From Microbacterium azadirachtae (GTDB taxonomy: Bacteria > Actinomycetota > Actinomycetes > Actinomycetales > Microbacteriaceae), in contig NZ_JYIT01000066.1 of assembly GCF_000956545.1 (NCBI RefSeq), positions 1 to 64,000 on the forward strand: a stretch of 64,000 nt of DNA, written 5' to 3'. A program made the translations under genes and the position numbers. Below the pieces are notes generated by a model. The model did not search any database. It had not been told where the DNA came from and was given only the letters and a program-made list of their open reading frames with translations. This document shows positions 10,833 through 19,716 of the stretch, one piece after another. Each line of letters begins with the position of its first letter. Positions within the stretch are counted from its first letter, which is position 1.

Positions 10833-13376
10833 TCAGTCGCGGATCTGCGCCCCGAGCCGCTCGGTCGCGACCGCGACGCCGGCGAGCTTCGCCTCCGTCG
10901 CCTCGGCCGCGGTGAGCGTGCGATCGTCGGCGCGGAAGCGCAGCGCGAAGGTCAGGCTCTTGGACCCGGACGGCACGCCCTCGCCGCGGTAGTCGTCGAC
11001 GAGGCGGACGGACTCGAGCAGCGCCCCGGAGCCCTCGGCCAGCGCCGCGCGGACGTCGGCCGCCGGGACCTCGGCGGCGACCACGAGCGAGACGTCCTGC
11101 GTGGCGGCCGGGTACGTGGACAGCGACGCCGCGACGACGCGCTCGCCCGCCATCGCCAGCACGCCGTCGAGGTCGAGCTCGAGGACGACGGCACGACCGG
11201 GCAGATCCGCGTCCGCGGCGACCTGCGGGTGCAGCTCCCCGACGTAGCCGACCTCGGCGCCGCGCACCTGCAGCACGCCGGTGCGGCCGGGGTGCAGCGC
11301 CGCGCGGCTGCCCTGCACCACGTCGATCGGCACGCCGGCGGCATCCGCGATCACGCGCACGGCGTCGAGCGCCTCGCTGAGGCCGTACTCCTCGGCCGCG
11401 CGGCCCGGCTGACGCGGGGTGACGTGCCCCGTGAACAGCGCCGCCACGTGGCGCGCCTGCGGCGGGATCGATGCGTTCAGGGCGGCAAGGGTCTCGTCCG
11501 AAGGACGGATCCCCAGCGGAGGAACGTCCTCCGTGCCGTACACGACGCCCGGCTCGGGCAGGAACACGACGCCGGTCTCGAAGATCGCCAGATCCACCAG
11601 CCCGCGGGCGATGTTGCGGTGCGCGATCTGCAGCAGGCCGGGGACGAGCGAACGGCGCAGGAACGGCGCCTGCCCGTCGAGGGGGTTCGCCAGGCGGACG
11701 CCCGGGAGGCTCTCGCCCGACGCGGAGCCGTGCAGGTCGTTCTGCTCCTGCGTGGTGAACGGGAACGCGGGGGTCTCCACGAGTCCTGCGGCGGCGAGGG
11801 CGTTCGCGACGCGGCGGCGTCCCTGCTGCAGCTCGGTGAGACCGCGGCCCGAGGGCGGCGTGGGCAGCACCGAGGGGATGCGGTCCAGCCCGTGGATGCG
11901 CGCCACCTCTTCGGCCAGCGTCCACTTGTCGGTGAGATCGGGGCGCCAGCTCGGCGGGATGACGTTCCAGCCGCCGTCGACCGCCGTGACCTCGGCGCCG
12001 ATCGTCTCGAGCGCGCCGGTCACCTCGTCGTCGTCGTAGTCGACGCCGATGAGCCCCTGCACGAAGCCGGACGGCAGATCGATGCCCTCGATGAACACCT
12101 CGGCGAAGAGGGCCCCACCCTCCTCGGTCAGGGTGCCGCCGGCGAGCTCGACCATCAGGTCGGCCACCCGCCGCGCCGCGGCGAACGGGATGAGCGGGTC
12201 GACGCCGCGCTCGAAGCGCTTGGACGCCTCGCTGGGCAGCTTGTGACGGCGGGCCGAGCGCGCGATGGTGATCGGGTCGAACGTGGCCGCCTCGATCAGC
12301 ACGTTGCGCGTGGTATCGCTCATCTCGGTCGTGCCGCCGCCCATGACGCCGGCGAGGCCGATCGGGCCGGATCCGTCGGTGATGAGCAGATCCTCGTCGC
12401 TGAGCGTGCGCTCCTGACCGTCGAGGGTGACCATGGTCTCCCCCGCCGCGGCGCGACGCACCACGATGCCGCCGTCCAGCTTGTCGAGGTCGTAGCCGTG
12501 CACGGGGTTGCCGAGCTCGAGCATGACGTAGTTGGTGATGTCGATGAGCACCCCGAGCGAGCGCATGCCCGCGAGCGTGAGCCGGGCGATCATCCACGGC
12601 GGGGTGGGGCGGGACGGATCCACGCCGCGCACCACGCGCGTGACGAACTCGGTCGCTCCCACGGCGCCGCGGATGGGCGCCGCGTCCTCGACCACCGCCG
12701 TGAAGCCGGTGCCGGGCTGCAGCTCCGCGAAGTCGCGCTCGGCCGGGTCGCGGAAGGATGCGCCCGTGGCGTGCGCGTACTCGCGCGCCACCCCGCGGAT
12801 CGAGAACGCGTAGCCGCGGTCGGGCGTGACGTTGATGTCGACGGCCACGTCGTCGAGCCCGAGAAGCGCGATCGCGTCGGCGCCGACGGGGGCGTCGATG
12901 CCGAGCTCGGCCAGGATCAGGATCCCGTTGTGCTCGTCGCCGAGGCCCAGCTCGCGCGCCGAGGCGATCATCCCGTCGGAGACGTGGCCGTAGGTCTTGC
13001 GGGCCGCGATCGGGAACGGGCCGGGCAGCACCGCGCCGGGCAGCGTCACGACGACCTTGTCGCCGACGGCGAAGTTGCGGGCGCCGCAGACGATGCCTCT
13101 GATATCGCGGCCCGGATGGGCCGGGTCGGTCGCTGAGCCCGTCGAAGCGTCCGCCTCGCCGACGTCGACCTGGCACCAGCGGATCGTCTTGCCGTTGGAC
13201 TGCGGCTCCTCCTCGAAGGAGAGCACCTGCCCGACGACGACCGGGCCCGAGATGCCGAAGCCGTGCAGCTCCTCCTCCTCGAAGCCCACCGCGACGAGCG
13301 CGGCGAAGACGTCGTCCGGCGTGACCGAGTCGGCCACATCCACGTACTCACGCAGCCACGAAAGCGGGACGCGCAT
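10833..13376 (-). CDS. pheT: Phenylalanyl-tRNA synthetase beta chain
   Basis: 847-residue beta subunit of the (alpha-beta)2 enzyme that charges tRNA-Phe and edits Tyr. Domains in order: N-terminal B1, EMAP/OB tRNA-binding domain (~40-160), B3/B4 editing (~210-400), B5 (~410-480), catalytic-like core, FDX-ACB domain at the C-terminus. ATG at 13376 shares one base with the pheS stop (TGATG). Unusual: residues ~75-91 hold an extra stretch beginning ADASTGSATDPA between VDVGE and RGIVCGARNF, encoded partly by an extragenic-type repeat (13128-13148). The frame is intact. Confidence 0.96.
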   Translation of the reverse strand: MRVPLSWLREYVDVADSVTPDDVFAALVAVGFEEEELHGFGISGPVVVGQVLSFEEEPQSNGKTIRWCQVDVGEADASTGSATDPAHPGRDIRGIVCGARNFAVGDKVVVTLPGAVLPGPFPIAARKTYGHVSDGMIASARELGLGDEHNGILILAELGIDAPVGADAIALLGLDDVAVDINVTPDRGYAFSIRGVAREYAHATGASFRDPAERDFAELQPGTGFTAVVEDAAPIRGAVGATEFVTRVVRGVDPSRPTPPWMIARLTLAGMRSLGVLIDITNYVMLELGNPVHGYDLDKLDGGIVVRRAAAGETMVTLDGQERTLSDEDLLITDGSGPIGLAGVMGGGTTEMSDTTRNVLIEAATFDPITIARSARRHKLPSEASKRFERGVDPLIPFAAARRVADLMVELAGGTLTEEGGALFAEVFIEGIDLPSGFVQGLIGVDYDDDEVTGALETIGAEVTAVDGGWNVIPPSWRPDLTDKWTLAEEVARIHGLDRIPSVLPTPPSGRGLTELQQGRRRVANALAAAGLVETPAFPFTTQEQNDLHGSASGESLPGVRLANPLDGQAPFLRRSLVPGLLQIAHRNIARGLVDLAIFETGVVFLPEPGVVYGTEDVPPLGIRPSDETLAALNASIPPQARHVAALFTGHVTPRQPGRAAEEYGLSEALDAVRVIADAAGVPIDVVQGSRAALHPGRTGVLQVRGAEVGYVGELHPQVAADADLPGRAVVLELDLDGVLAMAGERVVAASLSTYPAATQDVSLVVAAEVPAADVRAALAEGSGALLESVRLVDDYRGEGVPSGSKSLTFALRFRADDRTLTAAEATEAKLAGVAVATERLGAQIRD
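13128..13148. repeat. REP-like repeat inside pheT
   Basis: The bases 13128-13148 read GGTCGCTGAGCCCGTCGAAG plus C, matching the extragenic repeats at 22677 and 28787 in this window. It lies within the OB-fold part of pheT and is translated. Adjacent to it is a GGCCCggatGGGCC dyad. Confidence 0.75.
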
Positions 13377-14428
13377 CACACCACCATCCCGAACTGCTCG
13401 CTGAAACGGACATCGCCCTCGGCCATGTCCCGCATGTCCTGCACGTCGCTGCGGAACATCAAAGCGCGCTCCACGCCCATGCCGAACGCGAAGCCGCTGT
13501 ACACGTCGGGGTCGATGCCCGCGGCGCGCAGCACATTGGGGTTGATCATCCCGCAGCCGCCCCACTCGATCCAGCGCGCACCGCCCTTGAAGGTGGGGTG
13601 CCACAGGTCGAGCTCGGCGGACGGCTCGGTGAAGGGGAAGAAGTTCGTGCGGAAGCGCGTCTTCGCCTCCGGGCCGAAGAGCTGACGCGCGACGTGGTCG
13701 AGCGTGCCCTTCAGGTGCGCCATCGAGATGCCCTTGTCGACGACGAGGCCCTCGAACTGCGTGAACACCGGAAGGTGCGTCGCGTCGAACTCGTCGGTGC
13801 GGTACACCCGGCCGGGGCAGAGCACGTAGATCGGCACCTCGCGGTCGAGCATCGAGCGCACCTGGACCGGGCTCGTGTGCGTGCGCATCACGAGGTGGCG
13901 CGAGGCCGGATCCACGTAGAAGGTGTCCTGCTCCTGCCGCGCGGGGTGATCGACGTCGAAGTTCAGCGCGTCGAAGTTGAACCACTCGTGCTCGAGCTCG
14001 GGCCCCTCCGCGATCTCCCAGCCCATGCCGACGAACACGTCGCTGATCTGCTCCTGCAGCAGGGTGAGCGGGTGCCGGGCGCCGACCGGGGTGCGCGAGG
14101 CCACGGCGGTGATGTCGACGCGCTCCGCCTCCAGGCGGGCGGCGGTCTCCGCCTCAGCGAGCTCCGCCTCCTTGGCCGCGAGCGCCTGCGTGACCCGGCC
14201 GCGGCCCTGCCCGATGAGCTTGCCGAAGGCGGCCTTGTGCTCGGGCGCGACCTGGCGCATCGACGCGTTCAGGACCGCGAGCGGCGACCCTTCGGCGACG
14301 TGCGCGGCGCGCGCGGCTTTGAGCTGGGCCGTGTCGGCCGCGGATCCGATCGCGGCGAGCGCGGCCTCGACGGCGGATTCCACCGCCTCGGGCGTGATGT
14401 CGGGAGAGTTCTGTGCGTTGTCGGACAC
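13376..14428 (-). CDS. pheS: Phenylalanyl-tRNA synthetase alpha chain
   Basis: Catalytic alpha subunit, 350 residues. N-terminal coiled-coil (~15-100), then the class II core: motif 2 region FRTNFFPFTEPSAE, WIEWGGCGMINPNV, and motif 3 GMGVERALMFR near residue 320. ATG at 14428, one-base overlap with pheT. No T-box or attenuator is visible in the 48 bases to the upstream gene. Confidence 0.97.
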   Translation of the reverse strand: MSDNAQNSPDITPEAVESAVEAALAAIGSAADTAQLKAARAAHVAEGSPLAVLNASMRQVAPEHKAAFGKLIGQGRGRVTQALAAKEAELAEAETAARLEAERVDITAVASRTPVGARHPLTLLQEQISDVFVGMGWEIAEGPELEHEWFNFDALNFDVDHPARQEQDTFYVDPASRHLVMRTHTSPVQVRSMLDREVPIYVLCPGRVYRTDEFDATHLPVFTQFEGLVVDKGISMAHLKGTLDHVARQLFGPEAKTRFRTNFFPFTEPSAELDLWHPTFKGGARWIEWGGCGMINPNVLRAAGIDPDVYSGFAFGMGVERALMFRSDVQDMRDMAEGDVRFSEQFGMVV

Positions 14429-14476
14429 GAGAACCGAGTCTACCGGCGCGTCCGCGCCCCCTTGGAGCAGGCCCGC

Positions 14477-15115
14477 TCAGAGCGGACCGAACATCGACGT
14501 CCCCGGGCGGGGCGTCCAGGTGAGCCGCTCCCGCTCCAGGGTGGCGAGGAGCCGCGGATCCTTCGCCGCCTGCCGCCGCAGCGTCTCCCGGCTCCTGCCG
14601 ATGATCGCCGGCGGGACGATGAACGCCGACGCAAGGAGCAGCACCGTGCCGAGGTCGACGAACAGGATCGGACCGAAGTCGCCCGTGGTGAGCACGCTGA
14701 TCGCGAAGAGGGCGTTGAGCGCGACGAGGATCGCCCCTGCGGCCCACAGTCCGCCGCGCAGGTCCCCCGGACCGCGGCTCGCCACGGACGCCCCCGGTCT
14801 CGGCATCCAGCGCCGCACCCTGCGCAGGAACAGCGCGCTGACCGCGGCGACGGCCGCCCCGGCGATCATCCACGGGACCGTGGCGTCGACGCGTGCGGTG
14901 ACCGCGAGCATGACGAGGGCGAACAGCACGGCCGAGAGGCCCAGGCTCAGGAAGGCTGCCCACATGGCGGCGACGCCGGCGCGGGCGTCGGCGATCTCGC
15001 GCAGACGGGTGCCGAACTCCGCGGAGTACCGCGATCCGAGGTCGGGATCCAGCCACTGCTCGATGGTCCGGCTCGACGCAGGCGGATACGCGGAGACCGG
15101 ATCGACGCGCTGCAT
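14477..15115 (-). CDS. Hypothetical membrane protein
   Basis: 212 residues with a soluble N-terminal ~50 residues and four predicted membrane helices, at about 52-72, 81-96, 126-143 and 152-170, followed by a basic cytosolic tail ending RPGTSMFGPL. No family motif recognised. It sits 48 bases upstream of pheS in the same direction, so the two may share transcripts, but a role in translation is not implied. ATG at 15115 chosen; longer frames run into the preceding terminator. Confidence 0.75.
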   Translation of the reverse strand: MQRVDPVSAYPPASSRTIEQWLDPDLGSRYSAEFGTRLREIADARAGVAAMWAAFLSLGLSAVLFALVMLAVTARVDATVPWMIAGAAVAAVSALFLRRVRRWMPRPGASVASRGPGDLRGGLWAAGAILVALNALFAISVLTTGDFGPILFVDLGTVLLLASAFIVPPAIIGRSRETLRRQAAKDPRLLATLERERLTWTPRPGTSMFGPL

Positions 15116-15128
15116 GGGTGCGAGCCTA

Positions 15129-15163
15129 CCGGCGCGCTCAGGCCCCCCGGCTGAGCGCGCCGG
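15129..15163 (-). terminator. Terminator of the glu transporter operon
   Basis: CCGGCGCGCTCAG (15129-15141) and CTGAGCGCGCCGG (15151-15163) form a perfect 13-bp stem with a 9-base loop, three bases downstream of the last transporter gene. Confidence 0.75.
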
Positions 15164-15165
15164 AG

Positions 15166-16095
15166 TCAGCGGGGTCCCCCGCCGGCGTCGAGGCGACCGG
15201 CCCGTCCCTGGAGCGCGATCACCTCGGTCAGCGTGGACTCGTCGTCGGCCGCCGCGTTGCCCCCGGGCCCGTGCGGCACCTTCGGCGAGCGCCGGGTGCG
15301 CACTTCGAGCCACTTCGCGACTCCCGACAGGAGAAGGCACATGGAGATGTAGATGACGGCGACGATCAGCCCTGCCTGCAGCAGCGGACGTCCGGGCTGC
15401 GAGCTGAGGTACTTCGCGTAGTAGATGAGCTCGGGGTAGGTGATGATGAAGCCGAGCGCCGTGTCCTTGAGCGTCACCACGAGCTGCGCCACGATCACCG
15501 GCAGCATCGCCCGGATCGCCTGAGGCAGCAGGATGAACGCCATCACGCCCGACTTGCGCAGCCCGATCGCGTAGCCCGCTTCCTTCTGCCCCTTCGGCAG
15601 CGCCTCCACACCCGCGCGCAGCGCCTCGGCGAGCACCGAGCCGTTGTAGAGCACGAGCCCGATCACGACCGCGGCGTACGCCGACATCCGGAACGTGGAT
15701 CCGGGGATCGAGTTCACGCCGTAGAAGAAGATCATCATCATGACCAGCACCGGCACGGCGCGCAGCAGCTCGATGACGAGCGTGACCGGCACGCGCACCC
15801 AGGCGTGGTCGGAGAGCCGACCGATCGCCAGCACGAAGCCGAGGACGATGCTTCCGACGCCTGCGGCGAGGAAGGCGCTCACGGTGGCCCACAGCGCCTG
15901 CGCCATGCCCTGCCACACGAGGGTGTAGGTGAAGAGGTTCCAGCGCGCGGCGTCGAACTGGCCGGTCACCGCGAAGCGGTAGACGATGAAGCCGACGACG
16001 GCGAGCACGACCAGCACCGTGACGAGGCCGAGGAGCCGGTTGCGCCGCACGGCCTTCGGGCCGGGGACGTCGTAGAGCACGGATGCGCCGCTCAT
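15166..16095 (-). CDS. gluD: Amino-acid ABC transporter permease (GluD-like)
   Basis: 309-residue HisM/GlnP-family permease with about six membrane helices; the ABC-facing EAA loop is visible as EALPKGQKEAGYAIGLRKSGVM (about 160-185, read in two parts: EALPKGQKEAGYAI and GLRKSGVM). An extra N-terminal helix and a hydrophilic tail follow the pattern of corynebacterial GluD. ATG overlaps the gluC stop (ATGA). Would form a heterodimeric channel with GluC. Glutamate specificity is inferred from gene order only. Confidence 0.85.
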   Translation of the reverse strand: MSGASVLYDVPGPKAVRRNRLLGLVTVLVVLAVVGFIVYRFAVTGQFDAARWNLFTYTLVWQGMAQALWATVSAFLAAGVGSIVLGFVLAIGRLSDHAWVRVPVTLVIELLRAVPVLVMMMIFFYGVNSIPGSTFRMSAYAAVVIGLVLYNGSVLAEALRAGVEALPKGQKEAGYAIGLRKSGVMAFILLPQAIRAMLPVIVAQLVVTLKDTALGFIITYPELIYYAKYLSSQPGRPLLQAGLIVAVIYISMCLLLSGVAKWLEVRTRRSPKVPHGPGGNAAADDESTLTEVIALQGRAGRLDAGGGPR

Positions 16096-16748
16096 CGGAC
16101 GATCCTCCACTTCTTCTCGAAGTGCCGCTGAACCAGGCTCAGCAGCGTCACCAGGACGACGAACACGACGGCGACCCAGAGCAGGATCTCCATCACGGTC
16201 CCCGGCCGGTTCGGCGAATCGGCGACCGTGGCGCGGAGCGCCGCGAGCTCGGCGATGGAGAAGCCGGCGGCCACCGTCGTGTTCTTCAGCAGGGCGATGA
16301 ACACGCTCATCATGGGCGGCACCACGGAGCGGAAGGCCTGCGGCACGACCACCAGGGTCATGACCTGGCCGAACGACAGACCGATCGCGCGTGCGGCCTC
16401 GGCCTGACCGACCGGCACCGTGTTGATGCCGGCGCGGAGGACCTCCGCGACGTACGTCGCGGTGTAGATGCCGAGGGCGATGATGCCCAGCGGCATGAAC
16501 GGGATCTCCGGAAGATCGAGCTTCGGGTATCCGAAGACGAAGAAGAAGAACACCAGGGTGAGCGGGGTGTTGCGCACCAGGTTCACATACACGGTGCCCA
16601 CGGCGCGGGCGATCGGCACGGGCGACACGCGCATGGCGCCGACGATGGTGCCCAGCGCGAGGGCGAGCGCCCCGCCGCCGAGGAACAGCACGACGGTGTT
16701 GAGGGTCGCCTGCCCCCACAGGTCGAGATTGCCCAGGAGTGCGTCCAC
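16092..16748 (-). CDS. gluC: Amino-acid ABC transporter permease (GluC-like)
   Basis: 218 residues, HisM/GlnP family, five predicted membrane helices, EAA-loop sequence GQAEAARAIGLSFGQVM near residue 130. NTPLTLVFFFFVFGYP is the usual segment after the second helix. Pairs with the following permease. Separated from gluB by 89 bases holding a strong stem-loop. Confidence 0.87.
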   Translation of the reverse strand: MDALLGNLDLWGQATLNTVVLFLGGGALALALGTIVGAMRVSPVPIARAVGTVYVNLVRNTPLTLVFFFFVFGYPKLDLPEIPFMPLGIIALGIYTATYVAEVLRAGINTVPVGQAEAARAIGLSFGQVMTLVVVPQAFRSVVPPMMSVFIALLKNTTVAAGFSIAELAALRATVADSPNRPGTVMEILLWVAVVFVVLVTLLSLVQRHFEKKWRIVR

Positions 16749-16801
16749 GCGTTCTCTCTTTCGGGTTCGGGTCGGGGGCGTCCGAGGACGCCGGAGGAAG
16801 A

Positions 16802-16832
16802 GGCGGCCGGCGGGTCAGTCCCGCCGGCCGCC
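16802..16832 (-). promoter_or_regulatory. Stem-loop between gluB and gluC
   Basis: GGCGGCCGGCGGG (16802-16814) and CCCGCCGGCCGCC (16820-16832) form a perfect 13-bp GC-only stem with a five-base loop. No U-tract follows. Such stems behind binding-protein genes usually protect the upstream mRNA or partly terminate, giving more binding protein than permease; that reading is inference. Confidence 0.6.
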
Positions 16833-16837
16833 GCGGG

Positions 16838-17746
16838 TCACTTCTCGACCGCGGGCTGAGTGACCTTCATGCCGCTCGCGCCCAGGTTCTTCTCGAAGAT
16901 CGCCTTCCAGGTGTCCCCTCCGTCGGTGAACATCGTGTCGATGAACGTCTGCAGCGCCGTGTCGCCCTTCGCCAGGCCCACGCCGTACTTCTCCGTCGTG
17001 AACGGCTCGCCGACGACCTTCAGCTCCTCCGGGTCCTGCGAGGCGTAGCCGATCAGGATCGCCTGGTCGGTGGTGACCGCGTCGACCTGCTTGTTGATCA
17101 GCTGCTCGACGCAGGCGGAGTACAGGTCGAGTCCGACCGTCTTGGTGTCGGGGAAGTTCGCCTGGATGTTCTGCAGCGGGGTGGATCCGGTCGCGGAGCA
17201 GACGGTCTTGCCCGCCAGGTCCTTCTCGCTCTTGATCGTGTCCTCGCTCTTGCGGACCAGCAGGCCCTGGCCCGTGACGAAGTACGGTCCGGCGAAGTCG
17301 ATCACGGCCTTGCGCTTGTCGGTGATCGAGTAGGTGCCGACGTAGTAGTCGATGTCGCCGTTCACGATCGACTGCTCGCGGTTGGCCGACGGGATCGGCT
17401 TGAACTCGATCTTGTCCTCGCTGTAGCCGAGCGACGCGGCGATCCAGCGCGCGATGTCGATGTCGAAACCGCTCCGCTTGCCGGTGGTCGCGTCCTTGAA
17501 GCCGAGACCGGGCTGGTCCTCCTTGACGCCGACGGTGATCTTGCCGTTCTTGGTGATCCGGTCGAACGTGGGGCTGCCCTCGAGCTTCACGTCCTTGGCC
17601 ACCTCGAACAGGGGCTTGTCGCTGGTCGGCGCGACGCCTTCGCCGGTCGCGCCCGGGCTGGTCGGGCTGCCGCTGTTGCAGCCCGTGAGGGCGATCAGGG
17701 CGACGGCGGCGATGCCGACGCCGGTGAGGATCCGTGACTTGCGCAT
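16838..17746 (-). CDS. gluB: Amino-acid ABC transporter binding lipoprotein (GluB-like)
   Basis: 302 residues. Lipoprotein signal peptide with lipobox LTGC (Cys23), Gly/Ser/Thr linker, then a family-3 extracellular solute-binding domain (GKITVGVKEDQPGLGF, GFDIDIARWIA, KTVCSATGSTPLQ). Captures the amino acid outside the membrane and delivers it to the GluC/GluD channel. Similar to the glutamate-binding GluB of corynebacteria; glutamine or another acidic amino acid is possible. Confidence 0.88.
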   Translation of the reverse strand: MRKSRILTGVGIAAVALIALTGCNSGSPTSPGATGEGVAPTSDKPLFEVAKDVKLEGSPTFDRITKNGKITVGVKEDQPGLGFKDATTGKRSGFDIDIARWIAASLGYSEDKIEFKPIPSANREQSIVNGDIDYYVGTYSITDKRKAVIDFAGPYFVTGQGLLVRKSEDTIKSEKDLAGKTVCSATGSTPLQNIQANFPDTKTVGLDLYSACVEQLINKQVDAVTTDQAILIGYASQDPEELKVVGEPFTTEKYGVGLAKGDTALQTFIDTMFTDGGDTWKAIFEKNLGASGMKVTQPAVEK

Positions 17747-17787
17747 GTGCTTCTCCTTCGGTGCAGGTGCTGTGGTGCGGGATCAGG

Positions 17788-18552
17788 TCAGTGGGTGAGC
17801 AGCTTGGACAGGAAGTCCTTGGCCCGGTCCGACTTCGGGTTCGTGAAGAACTCCTCGGGGCCGGCCTCCTCGAGGATCCGGCCGTCGGCCATGAACACGA
17901 CGCGGTTCGCCGCCTTGCGGGCGAAGCCCATCTCGTGCGTGACGACGATCATCGTCATGCCGCTCGCGGCGAGCTCGACCATGACGTCGAGGACCTCGGT
18001 GATCATCTCCGGATCCAGCGCGCTGGTCGGCTCGTCGAAGAGCATCACCTTGGGGTGCATGGCCAGCGCGCGGGCGATCGCCACGCGCTGCTGCTGGCCT
18101 CCGGAGAGCTGCGCGGGGAGCTTGGCGGCCTGCTTCGCGACGCCGACGCGCTCGAGGAGCTGCATGGCCTCCTTCTCCGCATCCGCCTTCTTCATCCCGC
18201 GCACCTTGATCGGCCCGAGCGTGACGTTCTCAAGGATCGTGAGGTGCGCGAACAGGTTGAACGACTGGAACACCATGCCCACGTCCGCGCGCAGCTGCGC
18301 GAGCCCCTTGCCCTCGGCCGGGAGCTCCTTGCCGTCGATCGTGATCGAGCCGCTGGTGATCGTCTCCAGGCGGTTGATCGTCCGGCAGAGCGTCGACTTG
18401 CCGGATCCGGACGGGCCGATGATGACGACCACCTCGCCCTTGTGCACGGTGAGGTCGATGTCGGTCAGGGCCTGGAAGTCGCCGTAGTGCTTCTGCACGT
18501 GGTCGACGACGACCAGGGGCGCACCGACGGAGGCAGGGCGGGAATCGGGCAT
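17788..18552 (-). CDS. gluA: Amino-acid ABC transporter ATPase (GluA-like)
   Basis: 254-residue nucleotide-binding subunit: Walker [11 protein letters not shown]-loop VFQSFNLF, signature LSGGQQQR, Walker [13 protein letters not shown] and switch His in VVTHEMGFA. First gene of the operon gluA-B-C-D on the minus strand; 41 bases before gluB. The 174-base upstream region has a direct repeat TTGAGGATTCCTTGAGG (18640-18656) that may be a regulator site. Confidence 0.93.
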   Translation of the reverse strand: MPDSRPASVGAPLVVVDHVQKHYGDFQALTDIDLTVHKGEVVVIIGPSGSGKSTLCRTINRLETITSGSITIDGKELPAEGKGLAQLRADVGMVFQSFNLFAHLTILENVTLGPIKVRGMKKADAEKEAMQLLERVGVAKQAAKLPAQLSGGQQQRVAIARALAMHPKVMLFDEPTSALDPEMITEVLDVMVELAASGMTMIVVTHEMGFARKAANRVVFMADGRILEEAGPEEFFTNPKSDRAKDFLSKLLTH

Positions 18553-18726
18553 GTCGGAACTCCGTGAGGACGAGCGGGGCGGATGAGACCGCGGGGTGCC
18601 GATGACGTTATTGGCTCCGCGCCCGCAGGAGCACTGCGCTTGAGGATTCCTTGAGGGTTTCGTCGCTCAGGTTTCCGTGCCGTTTCCGGCAGGCGACAGC
18701 GGTGTTCCCGCGGAGGCGTCCGACGG

Positions 18727-19716
18727 TCAGTCGTGGGTCTCGCGGTAGTACCGCGCGGCGCCGCTGTGCAGGGCGATCGGATCGGTGAAGATCGCCTGCC
18801 TGCGGTCGAGCAGGGCGGCGGCCGGAGCGCCGCGCGCGATCACGGCGCGCTGCTCGAACAGCACGGCGGTGGCGTCGTGGATCAGCGCCTCCGGCGCGTC
18901 GGCGCGCGCGACCAGGTAGTTGGGCACCGTCATGGTCACGGTCGCGCTGTCGACGCCGTACGCGCCGATCGGGAAATCGGCCTGGCGGTAGGCGCCCGCG
19001 TGCGCCGCGTTGACCGCATCGACGACGGCCGGCGGGATCGACAGCAGGCGGATCGGGGTGTCCGCGGCGAGCGCCGCGATGCCGGGAGTGGGCAGTCCGC
19101 CGACCCAGAAGAAGCCGTCGATCTCTCCTCGCCGCAGCGCCCCGATCGAGGCCTCCAATCCGAGCTCGGGGTTGCGGATCGACGCCGGATCCACGTCGGC
19201 GGCGCTGAGGATCCTCCGGGCGACCAGCTCGACGCCGGAGCCCCTCGCGCCGAGCGAGACGGCGCGCCCGGCGAGGTCGCGGAGATCGTGCACGTCGGAG
19301 CCGGACCGCACGACGATGTGCACGTACTCGTCGTACAGCCGCGCGACCGCGACGATCGGTATCGGCTCGTGGAACGCGCCCGTGCCCGCGACCGCGTCCG
19401 CCACGGCGTCGCCCTGGGCGAAGCCGAGCACCGCGGTGCCGTCCCCGACGCGCTCGAGGTTGTCAACCGATCCGTTCGTGCGCTGCGCGGTGAACGTCGC
19501 GCCGAGATGCGTGCTCAGCGCCCGGGCGAACTGCTGTCCGTACGCGTAGTACACGCCCGTCGCTCCCCCGCCGGCGATGGCCTGCGGCTTGTCCGCCCAG
19601 CTGCGGTCCGCGGGCGCGCACGCGCCGAGGCCGAGGGCGCTCACCAGGCACAGCAGCATCGCGAGCAGGCGCACGACGCCGCCCGCGCGCAGGAGGCGCC
19701 CCGTCGCGGCGCTCAT
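18727..19716 (-). CDS. TAXI-family (TRAP-type) solute-binding lipoprotein
   Basis: 329 residues. Lipoprotein signal with lipobox LGAC near residue 33, then a TAXI-type binding domain: GGGATGVYYAYGQQFARAL, the QRTNGSVDNLERV segment, AVLGFAQGDAVADAV and a GFFWVGGLPTP loop. TAXI proteins normally feed a fused TRAP permease; none is nearby. Instead the gene overlaps the stop of a sensor kinase (ATGA), so it may serve as the extracytoplasmic ligand-binding partner of that kinase. Ligand unknown. Confidence 0.85.
   Translation of the reverse strand: MSAATGRLLRAGGVVRLLAMLLCLVSALGLGACAPADRSWADKPQAIAGGGATGVYYAYGQQFARALSTHLGATFTAQRTNGSVDNLERVGDGTAVLGFAQGDAVADAVAGTGAFHEPIPIVAVARLYDEYVHIVVRSGSDVHDLRDLAGRAVSLGARGSGVELVARRILSAADVDPASIRNPELGLEASIGALRRGEIDGFFWVGGLPTPGIAALAADTPIRLLSIPPAVVDAVNAAHAGAYRQADFPIGAYGVDSATVTMTVPNYLVARADAPEALIHDATAVLFEQRAVIARGAPAAALLDRRQAIFTDPIALHSGAARYYRETHD

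Noticed and set aside
16838..17737. Long plus-strand frames opposite gluB and similar long shadows over argC, thi, hisC, metE and the S9 gene
   Set aside because: In each case the other strand encodes a full-length recognisable enzyme; the shadows have Arg/Gly/Ala-heavy composition and no ribosome site.
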